A DNA stretch of 64,000 nucleotides from contig CAJJDN010000072.1 in NCBI GenBank assembly GCA_905182985.1, positions 128,577 through 192,576 of the forward strand, written 5' to 3'. Shown one piece after another: positions 1 through 11,989 of this stretch. The position numbers and the translations under genes were made by a program. Below the pieces are notes generated by a model. It searched no databases. It saw only the letters and a list, made by a program, of their open reading frames with translations, and was not told the origin of the DNA. Origin of the DNA: Paramecium sonneborni (lineage: Eukaryota > Ciliophora > Oligohymenophorea > Peniculida > Parameciidae). Numbering within the stretch: position 1 is the first letter of the stretch; the number at the start of each line of letters is the position of its first letter.

Positions 1-3000
1 GCATTCATAAAATTAAATAGTTGCATCATTACAAAAGTATTGAATATCACTGTGAATTGCCTTGATGGAATATATGTTTTTTCGTAAAAGGTTTCATAAT
101 TCTCAGAACCATCCACATAATAATCAGTGCTAAAGGAAACCAAATTACAGTAGTCATCATAATTAGGGCAAATATGAATTTTCAAATTATTATCATATAA
201 TGTATTAGAATATTTGTATTACAAATTTCCTTGAAAATCTTTACTGTCATCTTCTTATCCCTTATATTCAGGTATAAAATCTTAAGCAGAAAATAATAAC
301 ACCAACATTATTATCATCTAATATATAGCTTATCCAATAATGTGTTTAAACATTTTCTATGAAATCATATATTCATTTCTGTTATGAGGTTTTCTTTATA
401 ACAATTCTTCTGTTGGAGTTTCTGTAGCTAAAGCCAAAGAAGCAAATGTATCCATAATTAAATTGACCCACAACATTTAGATAGGTTCTAAAATTTCTTG
501 TTTAAGTAAAACAGAAGATATTAAAGTCATTGTAACAGCTACTACATTTACAGTTAATTAGAATTGTAAGAATTTCTTAATTGAATCATATATATTCCTT
601 CCCCACATTACTGCCTTTACAATTGAACTAAAATTATCATCTAATAGAATTATAGATGCACTTTCTCTTGCAACCTCTGTACCTGCTATACCCATAGCAA
701 ATCCTACATCAGCTTTTTTTAAAGCAGGAGCTAATTTAGAATTAAAATTAATTTATTACCATCATTAGTACCATCTCCAGTAACTGCTACTACATGTCCT
801 CTTTCTAAAAGACCTGTAACTAAAGCATACTTATCCTCTGGTCTGCTTCTAGCTAATACATCTAAAAGAGGATATATTTTGTCAAATTCTTCTCCATTTT
901 TAATAGTATCCACTCTTACTTATTTACCTATTTATTTTGCAGTTGTTTAATCTCTAGGACAATCACAAATAGCAATCTTACACCATTTACATACTACACC
1001 TCCAATTCTATTTACAAAATCAGGACCTTCTAAAACTAATGATTCATTTTCATCAATTAAAATTCCACATTCTTTTGCTATAGCTTTTGCAGTTATTTTA
1101 TTATCACCTGTTACCATTCTTACTTTAATTCCTGCAGTTTTACAACTAGCAACTGCTCCAGGTACTTCAGGTCTTAGAATATCTTTGATTCCTACTATTG
1201 CAATTAAAGTTAAATTTTCTGTTTCAACATTATATACGCCCTTATCATTTTTATTTGTTAAATCTTCAGTTCCATTTAAATCTCTATAGGCTAAACCTAT
1301 TGTTCTTAGCGATTTAGATGCCATACTTTCTATTGCTTTTTCTATGTTTTATCTTACTGTATAATCTATAGAAATTATCCCTTGATTTCTAGAATGTAAT
1401 TTATTACAACCTTCTAAAATGATTTCACTTGCTCCTTTTATAACTAATCTTTTTCCAATAATCATAGCCATTCTTTTTCTTTTGCTTGAAAAAGGTATTT
1501 TCATACTTGCAACATGAATTTCTCTTTCTTTTTCATAAATAATTCCACATTTTTCTGCAAATAAAATCATTGCTACTTCTGTTTTACTACCTTTTTCTTC
1601 TGGTCTAATCATTGCTGTTCCATTAACTATAGAGGCTTATACATATAAATCATGCATTTAAGAAGGAAAATATGTACTCAAATTTAATTATTCATTGTAA
1701 ACATCAATATCCATTAAAGTATCATTCCAAATAGATACCATAAACATTTTATTTTATGTTAATGTACCTGTTTTATCTGAACATACCATATCAGCTCCAC
1801 CCATAGTTTCACATGCTGCCATTTTTCTGACTAAATTATTATCTTTAAGCATTCTCTTAGTTGAATAAGCCAACGAAAGTGTAACAGCTAGAGGTAAGCC
1901 CTCAGGAATGGCAACAACAATAACAGTAATAGAGATTATAATAAAATTAAGCATTTCTTTAATGTGATCTTTTTCAAATGAATTATCTTTAATTCTTTCA
2001 ATAGCAAATCTTAATAATAAAATAAATAAGATTAAAGCAGAACTTGCAAGTCCAAATTTACCAACATCTTATGCAATAGTTTCTAGTTTTTCTTGCAATG
2101 GAGTAGTTTATACTTCTTCCGTTGCTAATAAAGAAGATATCTTGCCTACACAACTTGAATCTCCTACAACAGCCACAATCATTTTACCTTCTCCTGATAA
2201 TACCTTAGTACCACTAAGCATAACAGGAGATGAAACATCATGTCTACCACATGAATTTTATTAATCTTTTAATTTATCTCTTTATTTTTTGCAGTTTTCA
2301 TATGTATCTTTTTTTATTGGATCAGTCTCACCTGTCATTGCACTTTCCTATTTATTATTAATTTAATAATTACGTCACTTGTTAATTCAGCTGCCTCAAC
2401 AACAAAACAATCTGCTGGTATTTCCATGCCTTCAAAAATCTATATTATATCTCCTACCATCACTAGACTCTGATGCAAATCAATTTTACATCCATCTCTC
2501 CAAACTGTTACTGTTTTTCTACTATCAGCCATCTAATTTAAACTTTGAAATTATCTCTCCTTTTGATAATCCTAAATCTAATTTATAATCACATACATTC
2601 ACTGCAGTCACATTGCAACATACAAATACAGCTATAAATATAGCAAATCCCTCTATCCAAGCTAAAGATCGATGATCATCATCTGCTGTTGCTACCCCAA
2701 TAACTATTGACACTATTGAAGCCACTAATAATACTCTCATTATGAAATCCTAATAACATTCAATACTAATATATCAACCTCTAAAGCTTATAATAGTAAT
2801 TATATATAGGTTTTTGGTGGAATTACAGGTTTCTTATTGTTTCCATAAAGACTCTCTCTCTCCTTAAAATCATCACCTTTCAAACCTTTAGTAAAATTTG
2901 TGCATAAACTCATTTCCAAATTTTATAAACCATCAATATTCTCTAATTCATCAATTTCTTCTGCAAATAATCGTTCTTAAGCTGCACTAACTATTTTCAC

Positions 3001-3096
3001 TAAGGTTTATTTGCTAATCCTGAAATTACCACCTTAATGAGATAACTCTTAAGATATTGATAAGTTTTATTCATCTGAAAGTACTACTTGCAACAT
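1..3096 (-). CDS. Plasma-membrane-type Ca2+-transporting P-type ATPase (PMCA), C-terminus beyond window
   Basis: Expels Ca2+ from the cytosol at ATP cost. All catalytic landmarks are visible in order: actuator TGE near residue 233, PEGLP in membrane helix 4 near 380, the phosphorylated aspartate in CSDKTGTLT near 421, KGAS near 535, TGDN near 640, GDGTNDAPAL near 752, and [11 protein letters not shown] near 990 where the frame runs off the window. 1004 codons are present; the family is usually 1000-1200. Three introns restore family sequence: 2750-2778 (29 nt), 2348-2373 (26 nt) and 731-759 (29 nt, inside GTNDAPAL). The start (MLQVVL) is the first Met of the open frame, only 38 bp from the divergent RCC1 gene. 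A C-terminal calmodulin-binding tail cannot be assessed. Confidence 0.95.
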
Positions 3097-3134
3097 CAAT
3101 ATAATTAATATATCGTTAAATTTGAAATTCTCAT
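3097..3134. promoter_or_regulatory. 38-bp divergent intergenic region between PMCA and RCC1-repeat genes
   Basis: The two start codons face away from each other with 38 A+T-rich bases between them. Any promoter elements for both genes must lie here or inside the neighbouring coding sequence. No recognisable element was seen; the bidirectional role is inferred from position only. Confidence 0.4.
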
Positions 3135-4986
3135 ATGATCTCTGAATCTATAGTTTATGTTTGGGGAGGTAATATCTCTTATAAACATTCTAGCTGACAA
3201 TGAAGGACAATTGGGATTGGGCAAAAATAGAGGATCCTAATACTACCACATCCCTAAAATTTGCCATTACAAAATTGGTTTTATTTAAGTTTCTTGTGGC
3301 AAAGATCATACTGCTTTACTCACTTAGAATGGCCATGTCTATACTATGGGTTGCAATGAACATAATAAATTAGGGCATTTGACTAAATAATCCTTATATG
3401 CTCCATAAAAAATTGAATAACTAAGCAAGTACAATCTTTTATATTAAAAGAGAGTTATATAAGTCTCCTGTGGTTACACTCATACTGCCTGTATTACATC
3501 TGATGGATCCCTTTTTACTTGGGGAGATAATTCTGCTGGTCAATTAGGGATTAAACAGAATGGTAATTTAAACAAAGTTAATACTCTTACTAATTGTATA
3601 TAAGTTTCATGCGGTAATAAACATACATTAGTATTAACAGGTATATTCATTAATTTATTTTTTATAAGATTCTTAAGAATGTTTTGGATTTGGATTGAAC
3701 GATAACTCTTAATTAGGAATTTAAAGATTAAAAACTGTGATAGAACCTACGAAAATTAAATTACCTTCAATATAATAAATTTGCGCTGGAAATTTGTTTT
3801 CTTTATTCTTAACTTAAGATGGAATTGTCTATATTTGTGGATTAGGTTTTGGGAATTTATAAAAGTTAAACTACAAATGTATAGTTTTATATATAAATAG
3901 AAAAATTTATAAAGATTGATGGTAAAAGCACTCCAATAGGTTTGACTTCTACAAATGAATTGATATTTTTTGAATTAGATGAATAACTATAAAATATAAA
4001 AGACTTTTGTATGGGAGATTTGATTGGAATGTGTATAGGAGATAAAACTTATTAATGGTAATTTGATCCAGAATAGAAGAGAATTACTCAATTAAAATCA
4101 ATAGATTAATTATAATCTAGATAATTAATACATTTTTCTGCAGGAAATAGTCATTTAATATGCATAGAATAAAAAGGATCTTCATCTTTTATAGAGAGTG
4201 TTTGTAGTTCAACCACAACACTAAGGGGAAAACATGAGGAAAGAAGTAAAAGCAATTATACTGAAAAGCAAGATGGATCTTAGAATTTAAAAATTTAGCA
4301 ATTAGAAAAACAATTAGAAGAGAAAGATAGATTGATTTAGTAGATGAAATTAGATTATTAAACAAAAATACAATAAATGCAATAAAAATAAAAAGATATG
4401 GAAGTATAATTGTAAAACAAAGATAAAGAAATAGCTAAATTGTAATAATAAATATTAAATTATAAGAACTATTGAGTTGCATCGTTTATAAGAAGATAAT
4501 TAGAATAAGAATTCAGATTCTGAGATATTATAATGCCATGTATAAGATGATGGAAGTGATGATGAAGACGATGTTAAAGTTTTGAAAAAATAAATTTCTT
4601 TACCATATTAGTAAACAAATCTCACTTATCACACTTCTCATTCTTAGTTACAAAATTATTCAAATTAATAGTAAGTTAAGAGTCCTGTAAAATCTATAAT
4701 ACAAGAAAATTAGTATGAAGATAGTCTGTAGAAAAATAAATTCTGTAAAACTGATAATGATAGGGATAATAAATACTAATCTTTTGAAAAATAAAAGAAA
4801 AAAGAAGTTTTGAATGAAAGACCATAAAGTTCAATCAGAGAGAAAACTAATAATAATAATGAGAAGACAAATCTTTCTACTATAAAATCAAGATTAACAG
4901 ATTTGTAGAAAAATAAAGAATAGCTAGAATAAAGAATGAGACAATTTGAAGATCGACTTCGGGAAAATAAGTTATATACTAAATGA
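3135..4986 (+). CDS. RCC1-repeat protein with C-terminal coiled coil
   Basis: A 583-residue protein. The first half consists of RCC1 (regulator of chromosome condensation) beta-propeller blades, seen as repeated VSCGKDHTALLT, VSCGYTHTACIT, VSCGNKHTLVLT and partner WGDNSAGQLG motifs. The second half is a Gln/Lys-rich coiled coil (from about residue 320) with an acidic patch DDGSDDEDD. Four introns are needed and each restores the frame: 3169-3193, 3641-3668, 3879-3900, 4442-4466. Such RCC1-coil proteins are common in ciliates; the partner GTPase or target cannot be told from sequence, so a Ran-GEF role should not be assumed. Stop TGA at 4984. Confidence 0.85.
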
Positions 4987-5585
4987 TAAGATAAATAATA
5001 ATTAGTATATTTCAATCTGAATACTTTCATTTAATTTTTTTTATAAAAACTAAGAAATGTATAAGAATTGTTATCACTTTAAGTTCTTTATCTTTTTTTG
5101 AATTGTAAATAGTTTAGAACTTATATTAGATTCAACTTATCCTTTGTTTCTAGATATAAGGTTTCAGGATTATCAGTAATTAGAGTATAATTCAGGAGAT
5201 CTAAATCATCCATTATTATATCTGGAATTAATTTAGATTTTAGCATCGTGGTTTTTATAAAATACTCACACATTCCTGATATGTCATAGAAGTATTCAAT
5301 CGCTTTTGTTTGTTTTGTTGATTAGTTAGGCATTTATCTGATGATATACTATTAACTTAGTTAATTTATGTTACAATTCATTATAAAGTCTTTGAATATA
5401 ATTAGCCTTACCTCTTATTTTAAAGGAATTTAAATAAAATTGAATATTTTTGAATTCATATAAAATGTGACTCTCATACAGTATATAAAAAGTATTCTTA
5501 AATAAATAATTCAAATAAAATAATTTAATTTTAATGAAGAAATAGAAGTTTTTATATGTGATAAATTAATATTGGAAATGGTGAA
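4987..5585. other. Gene-poor gap with competing weak reading frames
   Basis: Two candidates overlap here and neither is recognised. On the plus strand a frame from 5057 to 5341 with an optional 30-nt intron would give about 85 residues. On the minus strand a 97-residue frame starts at an ATG overlapping the SmD1 stop (ATGA) and ends near 5292. With only TGA as stop, frames of this length arise often by chance in such A+T-rich DNA, so no gene is called. Confidence 0.5.
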
Positions 5586-5959
5586 TCATCTTCTAGGTAA
5601 ACGAGTGACTTTATTCTTCTTCTTTCTTTTGAAATTTGGATCATTTTTCTCCATTCCTGCCTTCACCTTCTTTGATTTTGAAATGGATTCATCTACTAAT
5701 AAATTGTCAATTTATAAATTCTCAGACAAATGGAAGTATCTGATATTATTTCCTATGTAATGATAGTCAGCAAACCTCTTATTGTCAATTAATCCAAACC
5801 AACAGGATTCTTTCCTTTCAATGTTAATTTCACTTTGCTTAAATGTGTATTCATTCTAACATCTACTCCTGTTATTGTTCCTAAAACAACAGTACCATTT
5901 TTTAATTCAACAATGACTTATTCATTCTTAAGCTTCATCAGAAACCTTACTAATTTCAT
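5586..5959 (-). CDS. SNRPD1: Small nuclear ribonucleoprotein Sm D1
   Basis: Core Sm-ring subunit of the spliceosomal U snRNPs. The 116-residue protein follows the family from the first residue: [10 protein letters not shown], then the Sm1 segment [32 protein letters not shown], and Sm2 [11 protein letters not shown], ending in a Lys/Arg-rich tail (FKRKKKNK). Human SmD1 has 119 residues. One 23-nt intron (5753-5775) lies between IRG and NNIRY. The tail lacks the long GR repeat of animal SmD1. Start chosen because it matches the family N-terminus exactly. Confidence 0.95.
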
Positions 5960-6351
5960 TGTTATTTTTTAATAATAATATAAAAATGATAATAACTCAA
6001 ATAGATATATAAAAAAGATGATATCCAATGAACATAGATAAAGATGAAAATAATATTACTTGAATTAAAGAGTATATATAAATAATAATTTCTAATTAAT
6101 ATATCAAATCCCTTTGATAAATAATAAATAAAGTTAAATCTTAAAGGTTTAAGTAAAATGATTAAATAGTATTTAGCGAATAATCATTAAGAATAAAGGA
6201 TTACAACTTTTATTTTAATGATTGTAAATTAAAAATGAAGAATAGATAATAAATGGCAAAAATGATTAGAAGGCAGGTTAACTACGTTTAGAATGATATA
6301 ATGATTTAATTAATATGTATTTTTATCTTTTTTGCACCATATTATATTATT
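5960..6351. other. Intergenic, nothing recognised
   Basis: About 390 bp of very A+T-rich sequence between the SmD1 start and the 3' end of the degenerate P-type ATPase. No coherent reading frame, repeat or RNA gene was seen. Confidence 0.6.
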
Positions 6352-9300
6352 TCAATAAACTTTTAATTTTGCTTTTTTACTCTTCTAATTAATAAACCTG
6401 ATTATTTTAAGAAGGTTTGGTTTAATGATAGTAATTACTGCTGTTCTCAAAATTATACTACCTATTCCAATTGCAATACAAACAAGCCTTTTATATTAAA
6501 AGTTATATTACCATTATTTAAGACTCAAACCATTAAATGAATATAAAACTATTCCTCCCTATTCTAAAATTAAATATTAAAATAGTCCAATCATTAATAT
6601 TGAAATATAAATCATCCAAGAACAACAGAATTCGTGTAAGATATTAAACTTTAATTACACCATCCTAGAATTAATCAAATTAAACAAATTTGTAATTACC
6701 AAAATATTGAATACCATTAAGGACTAAATATTGATAATAATAAATTTACTTAATCTCCAAATAAAATGCATAAAGCTATGATATAGACAGATAATATAAT
6801 TATATGAATATAATCAAAAATATCCAATAAAAATCTTTGTTTATTAAAAGATTTTGTGTGGAATAAATTGGCACTTGGTTTACAATAAGATAAAATAATT
6901 GATGCAAATAAATCAGTAATTAGATTTATCCAAAAAATTTGTAGTGGAGATATTATTACAATATCTCTAATAGCTAATGAAGCGATTAAAATAGTAATTA
7001 ATTATGAATGTGTAGTAATTTAATATTAAACTAGTCTTGTAATAGAATCCAATAGATTTCTAGCCAAAATGAGTCCAATATAAATTTAATCAAGACTATC
7101 ATTCACCAATACTATCCCTGAACTCTCTCTAGCTTTTTCCATCGCTAATTTACCTATACAATAACCTACATCAGCACTTTTTATAGCAAAAGCTAATTAT
7201 TTAAATAGAATTAATAATTACCAGAATTTGCACTATCACCAATTACTCCTACTACATGTCCCAACTTTTATAATTCATAAACTATATTTTATTAATTTAT
7301 TGGTGTTGATCTACTTATAACACAAATATCTTCTATTTCTTTTTTGTAATTTTCTGTTCTATTTTACAGTAGATTACTAAAATCAACTCCTTCCGTAATT
7401 GTTGAATCTGAAGTAATAATACCAGCTTACACAGCAACTTGCTATATAGTCTGTGAACTATCTTATCCAACCAAAATAACTTTAACACCTGCTTATTAAA
7501 TTTGTTCAACAATTCTTTTTGTTTCACTTTTCAACTAATTTGAAATCATAAAGAAACCTAATAGTGTCAAATTTTCATTATCAAATTAAAAATTATCGTT
7601 CTTTATCTATTCTTCAACATTTTCATTTTTTAAATCTACATCTCTAAATGCTATAGCTATCATTACTCCAGGATTTTGTCTTATTTGATTTAAATTCTAT
7701 TCTATTGTATCCCTTAAAACATCATCAATAGGAATAATCCCATCCTTCAAACTGTAAAATTTATTTGATGATTCCAATATTACTTTAAAAGAACCCTTAA
7801 CAACAACCCTACTATTATCAATAATAGTTGTCTAATTATATAACTGAATATTCTTACTATTCTCCTTCTTTTACTTGAACTAGGTATAAAATGAGTCACT
7901 TAACTTTTTCTCTCTTCTATTTTAATTCCTAATATTTATGACAGTAAATAAAATCCTTTTTCTGTAATACTTTCATATGATTCATTTTCTGGATTATATG
8001 TATTATTTATAATGCAGCTATCTATAAAAGCTTATTTAAATTCTTATGGAAATTCATTGAATCTCTCTTAACTTAACTCTCCATTCGTATCATTTAGAAA
8101 ACTATCAATACAATATATGTTTTGATATAGTGATTCAGTACAAATTATTAACTTGATAATTAAGAAAATATATACTTAGTTCATAAATGGTAAGTTTTCT
8201 AATGCAAATTACTTTCTAACTAAACTTTATGAATTTAACATTTATTTTAAAGTTTAAGCTAATCTTATTTAATAATTATATATCATTGTTTTAGATGAAT
8301 TCCATGACAATAAAACTATTATAAAGTTCAGTATATTGGATAATGTACTATATCCATTTAAATTTTAATATTAAATCATGTACCTAGCCAGCACAATAAG
8401 GATTACAATTATACAACCTACAAATCCAATAATTTCTATTTTATTTGAAATATTTTTTATTTTTTCATATATTGGTGTTTCTTCCCCTCTTTCTTATTTG
8501 ATTTAATTTAATATTTTCTAAGCAAATAATTCTGGACCTACTGCCAAAACCAACAATTTTCCTTAACCTGACATTACTTGACTTTCTGCAAATATTAGGT
8601 GGTTCCTTACTAAATTTAGCTCTTCTTATGGATTTGCTTCTTCTAATGTAATTTTGCGAACACATTCGTCCTCCCCTGTTAAAAAGCTTTGCTAAATAAA
8701 TTATAATTAAATATTAATACATTAATTAATAAATTAAATTATTCCACGATTAAACCGTCAACATAGATTTTATCACATGCGTTCAGTATAACAATATCAC
8801 CTACAACAATATCCTTTGCCTATTTAGTTTATTTTTTTCCATTCCTCAAAACAACCACAGATTTTAATTATTCTTCTAAATTTTGTTATCTTTTTTTATT
8901 ATTATCATTGATTTTTAACTTGGTTAGGTTAATGTAAATTTACATAAACTGACTCTAATATTAAGGAATTCAATGAAATCAAAACAAATATTGTTATACT
9001 TTCAATCCATTCATTTGTATAGACTCCATCTGTTGATAAGTATGTTAAAATTAATGTGATCATGGACATGGATTAAAAAAATATTGTTTTTGGTTTCTAT
9101 ATTATATAGATCATTTACAATTAAAATACTCCAAATATTACTCATCAAGCTAATAGGTATGAATTTCTCTTTCTCATTGATTCCAAATACTTATTATCTC
9201 TAAGGAATATCACTTTCCCCCAATCCTCTTTCTATATTAGAATTTAAACATTCTTCAAATTGCTTTGTTGATTTGAACTCGCTCGTGCAATTTGCATCAT

Positions 9301-9358
9301 CCTAATCTAACCCAGAAGTTAATAATTTTTGTAATTATTCTTTAGATACTTTAAACAT
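6352..9358 (-). CDS. PMCA-like P-type ATPase that has lost its catalytic residues (predicted pseudoenzyme)
   Basis: A 949-residue PMCA paralogue with an intact frame across six introns (9097-9118, 8919-8943, 8692-8720, 7832-7857, 7193-7221, 6724-6749), total length divisible by three, no internal TGA. Family regions remain recognisable: DIVVGDIVIL, FLTGEDE (TGE kept), VVVKGS, SADVGYCIGK, FWINLITDLFAS, NLFNLINSRMV. Key motifs are gone: the phosphorylation motif DKTGT is absent where CETMGGA...CSDKTGT should be (ALENLPFMNQVYIF instead), helix-4 PEGLP is absent, TGD is GQD, and GDGTND is GDSANS. It cannot form the aspartyl-phosphate, so it cannot pump as PMCAs do. It may be a regulatory pseudo-pump or an early-stage pseudogene still in frame. 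Confidence 0.85.
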
Positions 9359-9627
9359 AATTAATTATATATTGGTTTTGTGTTAATAAATTCTCCACAT
9401 AAATTCTTTATTTTTTCATGTTGCTTGTGTCTAGATATTATTCTTTCTTTTTCTTTTGAAATTTCAACAATTAATAAAACTAACTAAGTTTAACAATTTA
9501 TTAAAGTATTAAAACCGTATCATAAAAATAACTTTAAAGTCTATTATTTCATATTTTTTGAACCTATTTCTTAAAAATAAAAATTTTATTTTTTATCTAA
9601 TTTTAAAATATTTTAGTAATTAATTTA

Positions 9628-10814
9628 ATGGAGACTATTTATTGTTTGAATTAAGAGCATTCTGAAAATCCATTAAATCTATTTTGCTTAGACAATGAAT
9701 GCACAAATAAAGGTTTAATATGTTCTTTTTGCTTATTAAAATTTCATTAACAACATGTAAAAAACGTATTTCCTTTAAAAACTATTGTATCAAGTCTTAA
9801 TAGAGCAAATAATCCAAAAAACTAATAAGAATTGCATAATAAAGGGAATGAAATATTTGAAAAGCATCATAAAATTAAATAAACATTTAGATAAAATCTG
9901 ATTGAAATCAAAGAAATTCTTAATAAATTAGAAAAAGAAATTGAAAAATAAATTAAAGTCTTAGATTTAGAAGCAGATCTATTTGTTGGAGATGCTTTTG
10001 AAAAATCTATTAAAGTTTTAAATATGTAGCAATTAAAAAAAGAGTAAATTGAATAAGCGATTGAAAAAATTGAACCTCTTCTAAAGACTTTTGAAGGATA
10101 GATTTGGATCTTAAGAGATACAGAAATTAATTAATAAGCCTAAAAACTAATTAAAACAGCTGAAGTAATTGAAAGAGAGAGCAAATTTTGGCTAGAAAAA
10201 GTATGCTAATTATACTATTATAAAGTGTCTTATCGATCTTAAAAAGCTTTATGAAACATGTTAAAATCCAATTAAAAAATAAGTGAAAATACTTACAAGC
10301 TAAAATAGATATTAGTTGACATATGAATAATGGAACTTAAAAGAAACAGATGCCATATGTTTTAAATCTAAAAAGAAACATGATATTTGGTTATCAGGAG
10401 TTGGTTTATATGAAATTACAACATGGCCAGAATAACCTTTATAATTTAATGTATAATTATTTGAAGGTGCTATTCTGAATAAGTATGTTTGTTAATTATA
10501 AATTAATAGAAAGAAAATAATCTATGAAGATACATTCTCTATCAAACCAGAAATGGAATTTTAGAATCATATTGGGAAAATTTATTTTAATAAAGCTATT
10601 AAAATTGAATTTGATAAACCTTATATTTTAGGTATCACTGATTCTATATTTAGCATTAAAACCTAATTAAAGTTGTTTGAGTTACTATGGTGCTAATGGT
10701 AAATTTGAAACAGAAGAATTTTCATATTCAGAACCATAATTCACTCAAGAGTTTAGTGATAATTCAACCACTATAAATCAAGGAGTTATACCCTAATTTT
10801 ATTATGAAGAATGA
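9628..10814 (+). CDS. B-box-like zinc finger, coiled coil and PHR-domain protein
   Basis: A 379-residue protein. Residues 5-45 hold Cys/His pairs of a B-box-like zinc finger (CLNQEHSENPLNLFC, then CSFC and HQQH). A coiled coil follows (about 70-200). The C-terminal third is a PHR domain, known from PAM/Highwire E3 ligases and BTBD proteins: DIWLSGVGLYE, SCLSYYGANGKF and a final GVIPQFYYEE. Introns at 10201-10225 and 10632-10653 are required; the second joins PYILALKP. No RING finger is visible, so ligase activity is not implied. The domain order resembles TRIM proteins with PHR in place of B30.2; it is inferred to be a protein-interaction adaptor. Confidence 0.75.
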
Positions 10815-11239
10815 AATTTAATTTTTATTAATCAATTTGAATTGAAATGCTTTAAAAAATTATATATTATCCTTATTTTTTTGATGCTGATTTAATAGCC
10901 AATCTTATTTATTTATAATTTAAGGGGATTTAAAAATATTTTTGAGGGTTGTTGTTTTGTATTTAATGATATATTTTCTATTTTTATTTAAATTTGATTG
11001 GATTTAGAGATATAAATAGATTTATTGCTCTTATTGATTGATTTACAATATAAAATTTACACATATTAATGTTTATTTTGATTTATAAAATATAATGAAT
11101 GTTGTGGATTTGTTGAGAGATAGAGCATAAGATATTCGAATCTTATAAAATGGCCAGATAACTATAAGACAAATAAGTAATTAATTATTGATTTTCTGAG
11201 TATAGGGAGAAAATCAGATAAATAGTTGAAACTGATACT

Positions 11240-11981
11240 ATGAATTAATTATTTCAAACCAAAAGGTTGTATAAAAATGACCTCTTGATTTTATAAGAAA
11301 CCTTTAAATTTATAGTCAGAATCATTGCATTAGACTTTGAAGTTCTTTTTTTAAAAAATAAAATAGATCAATCATCTAGAACCAAATTTAACTTCAACAG
11401 CTAAGAACATTATTGAACTATATCAATATTTTGGTTTATAATCTAAGGCCGAATAATTATAGAATGATAAGCAAAATCAAAGTTAATGGTCAGTTTTTTT
11501 GATCTTAGTTCAAAATCTCATAGAAATAACTAGAATGGCTTTAGAACTCACAATAAAACGATAAACTAATCTAAAGCTTTTTTGCATAGGTAAAGAAATA
11601 GGAGAAAGAATAATACCATTAAATAAAAAAATATATGAATTAAAAAGAGTGTTACGAAGTGAATCAAATCATTAAGATTTTGTTTATCAATCAAAATAAT
11701 CAATATAATAATTAGAAACATAATAAATTTATGATTCTCTTCCAAAAACACAAAGAGTAATTGAAGAAATTTAGAATAACTCTCAAGATACTTCTGTGAT
11801 AAGAAATTCTCATTAAAGAAAAACTGAAATTACATATAGTAAACCACTTCCATTAATAAATCAGATGAAATCAAATCAACTTAGTTTATATAGATAACTA
11901 AAATAACGAAATTCAAGCATACACAATTCGATTTAGACATACATAAAACAAATTTATGATAAAAACGCAATATCTGAATGA
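11240..11981 (+). CDS. Unknown helical protein; 5' end uncertain
   Basis: An unrecognised, predominantly helical protein. From Met at 11240 it gives 238 residues with one intron (11342-11366). Coding-like sequence continues upstream: an exon from ATG 11095 (MNVVDLLRDRAQDI) followed by a plausible 29-nt intron at 11177-11205, but this junction joins the exons out of frame by one base. Either the true first exon is elsewhere or a base is missing. The middle is hydrophobic-helical (SVFLILVQNLIEI), the C-terminus Gln/Ser-rich. It ends 8 bp from the convergent ABC transporter gene. Confidence 0.55.
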
Positions 11982-11989
11982 TTTACATA

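Noticed and set aside
5057..5341. Candidate gene of about 85 residues with a hydrophobic C-terminus
   Set aside because: It overlaps a minus-strand frame of similar quality, matches no family and is within the length expected by chance with TGA as sole stop.
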